A stretch of DNA of 64,000 nucleotides, from positions 14,423,397 to 14,487,396 of the forward strand of contig NC_134652.1 in assembly GCF_030463565.1 (NCBI RefSeq), in the 5' to 3' direction. Below the pieces are notes generated by a model. That model had not been told where the DNA came from. It worked only from the letters and a program-made list of their open reading frames with translations, and did no database searches. This DNA is from Pelecanus crispus (Eukaryota; Chordata; Aves; Pelecaniformes; Pelecanidae). This document shows positions 62,901 through 64,000 of this stretch, piece by piece. Each line of letters opens with the position of its first letter. Positions within the stretch are counted from its first letter, which is position 1. The translations under genes were made by a program, and so were the position numbers.

Positions 62901-63432
62901 ACAGACTCTGAATTCAGTGGTCTTGTCGGACCCCCTGGTCCTGCAGGACCCCCAGGACCTCCAGGGATCCCTGGATCACCTGGTACCTCTCTGGAGGACG
63001 TCTCTGCTTACCTACAAAGTAAGCACTTGTGTTTCTCACAGCAAGCAGGGAGATTCTGTTTGTAGGTACCGGGGGGACTGAGACTGATATTTAGCTTACC
63101 AGGGGCTGTGACTGCCCACTGAGAACAAGGTCATTTTAAAAAACCCCAAAAAATCTCATCAACACCAGCTGGAAATGAATAGAAGTTGGGGTTGGAGCCT
63201 TTAAACTTTCAAAATCCCCAGACATGTGTGAATTCCTTGTCCTCTCACTGTCAGAAAATAATTCTTCCTCTCTTTCAAGGTGTGGGATACTCCTCCCTCT
63301 CTGGAGTCCAGGGTCCACCTGGCCCTCCTGGCCCTCCAGGACCACCAGGCTTCTCAGGAACCGGCCTCCTCTCCTATGCTGACATCACCCACAGTGATGA
63401 GTTCAGGAGCGAGCTGATCCAGTACCTGAAGA
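29843..63432 (+). CDS. COL17A1: Collagen XVII alpha-1 chain (BP180), partial: 51 coding exons, 3' end outside window
   Basis: COL17A1 is a type II transmembrane collagen of hemidesmosomes. It homotrimerises, links the keratin-plectin-BP230 plaque and integrin alpha6beta4 inside to laminin-332 outside, and its ectodomain can be shed by ADAM proteases (family knowledge). The joined exons read 1270 residues without a stop: cytoplasmic head 1-450, membrane span about 451-472, NC16A-like linker 473-548, COL15 helix about 549-793 with one imperfection (residues GF in exon 22), then alternating Gly-X-Y runs and short linkers. Identity is clear from landmarks such as [35 protein letters not shown] and [16 protein letters not shown]. 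The start MDSVTKK matches human MDVTKK in position. All splice sites are GT-AG and all introns phase 1. It ends inside the gene; the C-terminal linkers, last collagenous runs and stop codon are not in the window. Human has about 55 coding exons, so four or five are missing. Confidence 0.97.
29849..29866 (+). promoter_or_regulatory. Five-codon uORF overlapping the COL17A1 start codon
   Basis: ATG GTA TGG ATT CTG TAA begins five bases before the main ATG and ends 10 bases beyond it, in another frame. Both ATGs have G at -3 and +4, so both sit in a favourable context and could compete for scanning ribosomes. It is real only if transcripts use this acceptor or start upstream of it. Confidence 0.5.
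30641..30685 (+). CDS. COL17A1: COL17A1 coding exon 2
   Basis: Encodes residues 19-33, reading [14 protein letters not shown] after the split codon, nearly the same as human. The acceptor is tttcctcag and the donor is gtaagt. Confidence 0.95.
31486..31584 (+). CDS. COL17A1: COL17A1 coding exon 3
   Basis: Encodes residues 34-66 of the cytoplasmic head, a Gly/Ser-rich stretch that includes [10 protein letters not shown], matching human EKQSLTHGSS. The donor is gtaagg. Confidence 0.94.
31585..33512. other. COL17A1 introns 1-9: long introns, no other gene
   Basis: Intron 3, given here, is 1928 bases and holds a short TG repeat (32010-32023) and a 225-codon minus-strand open frame without features. 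The other long introns of the head region are 29909-30640, 30686-31485, 33651-34175 (with CR1), 34224-35156, 35193-36802 (with an AAT repeat at 36439-36460), 36851-37250, 37395-38383 and 38528-39258. Nothing else was recognised in them. Confidence 0.7.
33513..33650 (+). CDS. COL17A1: COL17A1 coding exon 4
   Basis: Encodes residues 67-112, Ser-rich, ending with [19 protein letters not shown], a highly conserved block of the COL17A1 head. The acceptor ends in tag and the donor is gtatca. The preceding intron of 1.9 kb is the longest identified within the coding body. Confidence 0.95.
33966..34131 (-). mobile_element. CR1 LINE 3' end fragment, antisense in COL17A1 intron 4
   Basis: This is the reverse complement of the CR1 terminus: two tail units (ATAGAATC), then the block ggttggaaaagacctttaag, then about 100 bases matching 27596-27700 almost base for base, including the phrase for cttgattggtttagtgtgga. 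It belongs to the same subfamily as the copy at 26850-27764. Its inner end lies about 45 bases before the acceptor of exon 5. Confidence 0.94.
34176..34223 (+). CDS. COL17A1: COL17A1 coding exon 5
   Basis: Encodes residues 113-128, [16 protein letters not shown], aligned to human GSSSGNSSPEYPRKEF. The acceptor is ttcttttcag and the donor is gtatgt. An antisense CR1 ends 45 bases upstream. Confidence 0.95.
35157..35192 (+). CDS. COL17A1: COL17A1 coding exon 6
   Basis: A 36-base exon for residues 129-140 ([12 protein letters not shown]), aligned to human ASSSTRGRSQTR. The donor is gtgagt. Confidence 0.94.
36803..36850 (+). CDS. COL17A1: COL17A1 coding exon 7
   Basis: Encodes residues 141-156 ([16 protein letters not shown]), almost identical to the human peptide. 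The donor is gtaagt. Confidence 0.95.
37251..37394 (+). CDS. COL17A1: COL17A1 coding exon 8
   Basis: Encodes residues 157-204, starting [18 protein letters not shown] and ending KMVTESSQS. This is one of the most conserved parts of the cytoplasmic head. The donor is gtactt. Confidence 0.96.
38384..38527 (+). CDS. COL17A1: COL17A1 coding exon 9
   Basis: Encodes residues 205-252, beginning [19 protein letters not shown] and continuing [15 protein letters not shown]. It matches the human head, where the same block precedes the VFGVPNN repeat. The donor is gtatgc. Confidence 0.95.
39259..39330 (+). CDS. COL17A1: COL17A1 coding exon 10 (head repeat unit 1)
   Basis: Encodes residues 253-276, starting [18 protein letters not shown]. 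It is the first of three similar exons of 72, 72 and 66 bases that form a tandem repeat in the cytoplasmic domain. Confidence 0.95.
39331..40370. other. COL17A1 introns 10-33: nothing else recognised
   Basis: Intron 10, given here, contains a TTTTG pentanucleotide repeat at 40287-40307. The other introns over 300 bases in this part are 40443-40767, 40834-42105 (with the microexon candidate), 42271-42641, 42915-43525, 43676-44132, 44349-44967, 45007-45431 (with weak internal self-similarity at 45170-45290), 45459-45938, 45966-46450, 46793-47287, 47351-48009, 48235-48621, 48889-49313, 49377-49727, 49764-50143, 50481-51183 and 51220-51764. Confidence 0.65.
40371..40442 (+). CDS. COL17A1: COL17A1 coding exon 11 (head repeat unit 2)
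   Basis: Encodes residues 277-300, starting [18 protein letters not shown]. It is the same length as exon 10 and identical to it at V-F-G-V-x-N-N-L. The acceptor is tttctttgcag. Confidence 0.95.
40768..40833 (+). CDS. COL17A1: COL17A1 coding exon 12 (head repeat unit 3)
   Basis: Encodes residues 301-322, starting [17 protein letters not shown]. It is the most diverged of the three repeat units and two codons shorter. The donor is gtgagt. Confidence 0.93.
41993..42016 (+). other. Candidate 24-base in-frame microexon of COL17A1
   Basis: Between ttgctgggtgtttttag and gtaatg lies a 24-base segment that is open in the required frame and phase 1 at both ends. It would insert V-V-A-T-P-I-T-T between residues 322 and 323. 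As I recall the human protein no such peptide is needed there, so I left it out of the main reading. It may be an optional exon or chance. Confidence 0.3.
42106..42270 (+). CDS. COL17A1: COL17A1 coding exon 13
   Basis: Encodes residues 323-377 and includes [19 protein letters not shown] and [20 protein letters not shown], the best conserved block of the cytoplasmic domain. The acceptor is ccaatatcccag and the donor is gtaact. Confidence 0.96.
42642..42731 (+). CDS. COL17A1: COL17A1 coding exon 14
   Basis: Encodes residues 378-407, reading [20 protein letters not shown] and ending DAN, aligned to human [17 protein letters not shown]. The acceptor is unusual in ending GAG (cctgttgag). The donor is gtaaga. 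Confidence 0.93.
42870..42914 (+). CDS. COL17A1: COL17A1 coding exon 15
   Basis: Encodes residues 408-422 ([15 protein letters not shown]), matching human GDLKTVSTKGKTTTA. It is only 138 bases from the preceding exon. The donor is gtaagt. Confidence 0.92.
43526..43675 (+). CDS. COL17A1: COL17A1 coding exon 16 (transmembrane exon)
   Basis: Encodes residues 423-472. A short Gly/Ala segment is followed by [15 protein letters not shown] and then a 21-residue hydrophobic span rich in Leu (about 451-472) ending FGLIAL. The Cys cluster beside the membrane is likely palmitoylated or structural (inference). As I recall it, the human protein has a much longer Gly-rich run before the Cys cluster; here it is cut down to [11 protein letters not shown]. 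There is no signal peptide, consistent with type II topology. Confidence 0.97.
44133..44348 (+). CDS. COL17A1: COL17A1 coding exon 17 (NC16A-like juxtamembrane linker)
   Basis: Encodes residues 473-544. It begins [17 protein letters not shown], a coiled-coil trimerisation segment nearly identical to human at first, and then diverges before ending with [15 protein letters not shown]. The equivalent human region holds the main shedding sites and the bullous pemphigoid epitopes. The middle of the bird sequence differs strongly from human. Confidence 0.95.
44968..45006 (+). CDS. COL17A1: COL17A1 coding exon 18 (start of COL15 helix)
   Basis: Encodes residues 545-557 ([13 protein letters not shown]). 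The Gly-X-Y repeat begins at Gly-549, one triplet earlier relative to human. The donor is gtacag. Confidence 0.92.
45432..45458 (+). CDS. COL17A1: COL17A1 coding exon 19 (COL15)
   Basis: A 27-base exon of three Gly-X-Y triplets, residues 558-566 (GDMGMQGPR). The donor is gtgagt. Confidence 0.9.
45939..45965 (+). CDS. COL17A1: COL17A1 coding exon 20 (COL15)
   Basis: A 27-base exon, residues 567-575 (GERGLPGIP), aligned to human GDRGFPGTP. Confidence 0.9.
46451..46513 (+). CDS. COL17A1: COL17A1 coding exon 21 (COL15)
   Basis: Encodes residues 576-596, seven triplets that end GPKGQKGSI, matching human GPKGQKGSV. Confidence 0.95.
   Translation, partial: VFLVQLGTKDQKDRKDRKAA
46688..46792 (+). 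CDS. COL17A1: COL17A1 coding exon 22 (COL15, with helix imperfection)
   Basis: Encodes residues 597-631, starting [16 protein letters not shown], identical to human. Near its end the triplets read GPP-GF-GEK, a one-residue deletion that human also has (GPP-GS-GEK), so the kink is conserved. Confidence 0.96.
47288..47350 (+). CDS. COL17A1: COL17A1 coding exon 23 (COL15)
   Basis: Encodes residues 632-652 ([16 protein letters not shown], then SAGLK). The acceptor is attctgcag and the donor gtaaat. Confidence 0.93.
48010..48045 (+). CDS. COL17A1: COL17A1 coding exon 24 (COL15)
   Basis: Encodes residues 653-664 ([12 protein letters not shown]), aligned to human GSPGPQGPP. Confidence 0.93.
48181..48234 (+). 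CDS. COL17A1: COL17A1 coding exon 25 (COL15)
   Basis: Encodes residues 665-682 ([18 protein letters not shown]), aligned to human GPVGLQGLRGEVGLPGVK. Confidence 0.94.
48622..48657 (+). CDS. COL17A1: COL17A1 coding exon 26 (COL15)
   Basis: Encodes residues 683-694 ([12 protein letters not shown]), aligned to human GDKGPMGPPGPK. Confidence 0.93.
48853..48888 (+). CDS. COL17A1: COL17A1 coding exon 27 (COL15)
   Basis: Encodes residues 695-706 ([12 protein letters not shown]), aligned to human GDQGEKGPRGLT. Confidence 0.94.
49314..49376 (+). CDS. COL17A1: COL17A1 coding exon 28 (COL15)
   Basis: Encodes residues 707-727, including GEPGAKGPV near its end, aligned to human GEPGAKGAM. Confidence 0.94.
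   Translation: MNKAQEECLVLQESPGLKDL
49728..49763 (+). CDS. COL17A1: COL17A1 coding exon 29 (COL15)
   Basis: Encodes residues 728-739 ([12 protein letters not shown]). The human counterpart reads GPAGPDGHQGPR. Confidence 0.92.
50144..50215 (+). CDS. COL17A1: COL17A1 coding exon 30 (COL15)
   Basis: Encodes residues 740-763, with [18 protein letters not shown] matching human [18 protein letters not shown]. Confidence 0.95.
50454..50480 (+). CDS. COL17A1: COL17A1 coding exon 31 (COL15)
   Basis: A 27-base exon, residues 764-772 (GLTGPQGPP), nearly identical to human. Confidence 0.92.
51184..51219 (+). CDS. COL17A1: COL17A1 coding exon 32 (COL15)
   Basis: Encodes residues 773-784 ([12 protein letters not shown]), aligned to human GLPGTPGRPGIK. 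Confidence 0.93.
51765..51800 (+). CDS. COL17A1: COL17A1 coding exon 33 (end of COL15)
   Basis: Encodes residues 785-796 ([12 protein letters not shown]). The Gly-X-Y run stops here, giving a COL15 helix of about 245 residues against 242 in human. Confidence 0.94.
52035..52115 (+). CDS. COL17A1: COL17A1 coding exon 34 (linker plus COL14)
   Basis: Encodes residues 797-823: a linker EGSSTIALP (human EGSSMLTVP) followed by six collagen triplets. Confidence 0.95.
52116..53077. other. COL17A1 introns 34-51: nothing else recognised
   Basis: Intron 34 is given here and looks featureless. The others over 300 bases are 53114-53798 (with a 16-base pseudo-exon at 53311), 53880-55107 (with the X-box pair), 55329-56140, 56426-56941, 57326-57701, 57750-58802, 59309-59905, 59990-61001, 61131-62256 (with the MIR-like relic), 62347-62904 and the incomplete last intron 63433-64000. 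No nested gene or small RNA was recognised. Confidence 0.65.
53078..53113 (+). CDS. COL17A1: COL17A1 coding exon 35 (COL14)
   Basis: Encodes residues 824-835 ([12 protein letters not shown]), aligned to human GPAGPAGLPGHQ. The donor is gtacca. Confidence 0.93.
53799..53879 (+). CDS. COL17A1: COL17A1 coding exon 36 (extra linker with heptad pattern)
   Basis: Encodes residues 836-862: triplets [12 protein letters not shown], then the non-collagenous [15 protein letters not shown]. Ile-849, Ile-852, Val-856, Leu-859 and, in the next exon, Met-863 fall on a 3-4 heptad spacing. The acceptor is poor (ccctgaaaaag) and the donor good (gtaagt). Skipping it keeps the frame and joins GQQ to MLADLQG, which resembles the human GHQEVLNLQG directly. 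Human therefore seems to lack this exon, if my memory of its sequence is right. Confidence 0.88.
55040..55070. promoter_or_regulatory. Tandem X-box-like motifs in COL17A1 intron 36
   Basis: GTTTCCATAGCAAC at 55040-55053 has the split inverted half-sites of an RFX-factor X-box, and CTCCATAGCAAC at 55059-55070 repeats its second half 18 bases on. The pair lies about 40 bases before the acceptor of exon 37. The function is inferred from the motif only. Confidence 0.4.
55108..55161 (+). CDS. COL17A1: COL17A1 coding exon 37
   Basis: Encodes residues 863-880: MLADLQ closes the linker begun in exon 36 and [12 protein letters not shown] resumes the helix. The acceptor is tttgcacag. Confidence 0.92.
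55287..55328 (+). CDS. COL17A1: COL17A1 coding exon 38
   Basis: Encodes residues 881-894 ([14 protein letters not shown]), aligned to human [13 protein letters not shown]. Intron 37 is only 125 bases long. Confidence 0.92.
56141..56203 (+). CDS. COL17A1: COL17A1 coding exon 39
   Basis: Encodes residues 895-915: [15 protein letters not shown], then linker SSMSTS. Human reads [18 protein letters not shown]. The donor is gttggt, a weaker match than its neighbours. Confidence 0.93.
56366..56425 (+). CDS. COL17A1: COL17A1 coding exon 40
   Basis: Encodes residues 916-935: linker ETFIT, then [15 protein letters not shown], the last part identical to human. Confidence 0.95.
56942..56968 (+). CDS. 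COL17A1: COL17A1 coding exon 41
   Basis: A 27-base exon, residues 936-944 (GERGLRGFT). The donor is gtaagg. Confidence 0.88.
57056..57097 (+). CDS. COL17A1: COL17A1 coding exon 42
   Basis: Encodes residues 945-958: GEPGEPG, then linker LSAFSSH. Human has GEQGLPGFSTSGSS at this place. It lies 87 bases after exon 41. Confidence 0.9.
57154..57211. repeat. Inverted repeat in COL17A1 intron 42
   Basis: GGGCAAAATCCTG (57154-57166) and CAGGATTTTGTCC (57199-57211) are reverse complements at 12 of 13 positions around a 32-base centre. It resembles the ends of old short palindromic elements of amniotes, but no family is assigned. Confidence 0.5.
57260..57325 (+). CDS. COL17A1: COL17A1 coding exon 43
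   Basis: Encodes residues 959-980: linker GDRVTIQ, then [15 protein letters not shown]. Human reads [15 protein letters not shown] here. Confidence 0.93.
57702..57749 (+). CDS. COL17A1: COL17A1 coding exon 44
   Basis: Encodes residues 981-996 ([16 protein letters not shown]), aligned to human GDPGVPGALGIPSG. Confidence 0.93.
58803..58916 (+). CDS. COL17A1: COL17A1 coding exon 45
   Basis: Encodes residues 997-1034: linker GGSRQIQ, a run [13 protein letters not shown], then [17 protein letters not shown], matching human SSSGQEIQQYISEYMQ. The donor is gtgagt. Confidence 0.95.
59171..59308 (+). CDS. COL17A1: COL17A1 coding exon 46
   Basis: Encodes residues 1035-1080: [10 protein letters not shown], a collagen run, then [19 protein letters not shown] and MSYMT. 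Human reads SDSIRSYLSG and DYSELASHVVSYL. Confidence 0.95.
59906..59989 (+). CDS. COL17A1: COL17A1 coding exon 47 (entirely non-collagenous)
   Basis: Encodes residues 1081-1108, with no Gly-X-Y triplets: [18 protein letters not shown], then [10 protein letters not shown]. It aligns with the human TSGYGVSLFSSSISSEDI to LAVLQ linker. Confidence 0.93.
61002..61130 (+). CDS. COL17A1: COL17A1 coding exon 48
   Basis: Encodes residues 1109-1151: [20 protein letters not shown], then [17 protein letters not shown]. Human reads DDVRQYLRQYLMGPRGPPG and LDYAELSSRILSYM. The donor gtaatg is weaker than the others. Confidence 0.95.
61525..61575 (+). repeat. Possible ancient MIR-like SINE relic in COL17A1 intron 48
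   Basis: The phrase cctctctgcttcattttccc then atctgtaaagggg is what a decayed MIR core looks like, in the same orientation as the similar block near 25880. The ends cannot be set. Confidence 0.42.
62257..62346 (+). CDS. COL17A1: COL17A1 coding exon 49
   Basis: Encodes residues 1152-1181: [16 protein letters not shown], then [14 protein letters not shown]. Human reads [16 protein letters not shown] and TSYEELLSLLR. Confidence 0.95.
62905..63018 (+). CDS. COL17A1: COL17A1 coding exon 50
   Basis: Encodes residues 1182-1219: [18 protein letters not shown], further triplets, then [11 protein letters not shown]. Human reads GSEFRGIVGPPGPPG and SVEDLSSYL. Confidence 0.95.
63280..63432 (+). CDS. 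COL17A1: COL17A1 coding exon 51 (last exon in window)
   Basis: Encodes residues 1220-1270: [11 protein letters not shown], a run [13 protein letters not shown], then [15 protein letters not shown], matching human NSDSFRSELISYL. The acceptor ends AAG (ctctttcaag) and the donor is gtaagg. The following human peptide, PDVRSFIVGPPG, was not found in the remaining 568 bases, so the next exon is outside. Confidence 0.95.
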
Positions 63433-64000
63433 GTAAGGGGACACCATCCATCCTCCTGCACACACCCCGAGCCATGCTTTGCCTTGTGTCGGCTGCTGGC
63501 TCTTCCACACCTGAGGCAGTCTTGTAGGAGCCTTCCCTGAACTGGGGCTGCAGCAACACCTTATATCTACAGCCAGGTCTAAGCAGGACTACACTGCACC
63601 CCATAGGCTTGTCTCCTCTCAGTCCAACTGCAAGGCAAAAGTCCATGTTGTGAGCCAAAAGGGACGGGCGCTGGGCAGTTACAATTGGCCTGTACTGAAC
63701 AGCGAGTCTGTAGTAAGGTCACCTGCAGAGTCCTGCCATGGGAAAAGCATTTTCTTTGACAAAGACCTGCCTACAGAGCAATGGATGATGTAGAGGTTGG
63801 AGGGCAGCACTGAGCCAGCTGTGAAGCAGCATTGGTCTGAGCTCTCATACTGGCAAGTCATCCAGGGCAGCCTTTCAAAAACTTGGGGATCCCCTCCTGT
63901 GACCAAGAGACTGGTCACAGAACAGCTGTTTTGGCAGAGGTGCTGACATTGGCCTGAGAGGAGTGTGCCCTTCTGCACAATCATTGGGCATGTTTCCAAG

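Noticed and set aside
63433..64000. Search for the next COL17A1 exon in the last 568 bases
   Set aside because: No phase-1 acceptor followed by the expected DVRSFIVGPPG-like peptide is present, so the next exon is taken to lie outside the window.

Overview
This window is vertebrate nuclear DNA and almost certainly from a bird. It carries chicken-repeat-1 (CR1) LINE copies that end in the octamer-like tail GATTCTATG, and a solo LTR (about 22987-23582) of an endogenous retrovirus family that I recognise as very common in non-galliform birds. Exons are short and spliced, introns are compact, and there is a CpG-island promoter. I see no bacterial-type genes, operons, CRISPR arrays or plasmid functions. 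The exact species cannot be told from the sequence.

The main gene is COL17A1 (collagen XVII alpha-1, also BP180 or BPAG2) on the + strand. I could place 51 consecutive coding exons, from the start codon at 29854 to 63432. They encode 1270 residues plus one base, about 85 percent of the protein, judged against my memory of the roughly 1497-residue human protein. The 3' end, probably four or five more exons, lies beyond the window. The order is: a cytoplasmic N-terminal head (exons 1-15), a Cys/Trp-rich segment and single membrane span (exon 16), the juxtamembrane NC16A-like linker (exon 17), the long COL15 triple helix (exons 18-33), and then alternating short Gly-X-Y runs and short non-collagenous segments (exons 34-51). 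Every intron is GT-AG and phase 1. The 5' untranslated exon expected from the human gene was not found.

Region by region: 1-1413 is the left flank, probably intron 1 of a leftward gene. 1195-1865 is a CpG island with a leftward splice donor at 1412-1413 and two identical NRF1-like sites. By synteny with human 10q25 (SFR1 head-to-head with COL17A1) the leftward gene may be SFR1, but no SFR1 protein sequence is visible here. About 1866-29842 is intergenic or intron 1 of COL17A1 and holds only repeats: an old palindromic element fragment, two CR1 copies, one solo LTR, a MIR-like relic and a poly-C tract. 29843-64000 is the COL17A1 coding body, with one antisense CR1 fragment in intron 4.

The most interesting observations are inside COL17A1. 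Exon 36 is an 81-base in-frame exon behind a weak acceptor. It adds a short heptad-repeat (coiled-coil-like) segment that, as I recall it, human COL17A1 lacks. There is an unassigned 24-base in-frame microexon candidate upstream of exon 13. Two overlapping start codons sit at the translation start. The cytoplasmic head contains a threefold exon duplication. I found no evidence for a wholly new biological system.
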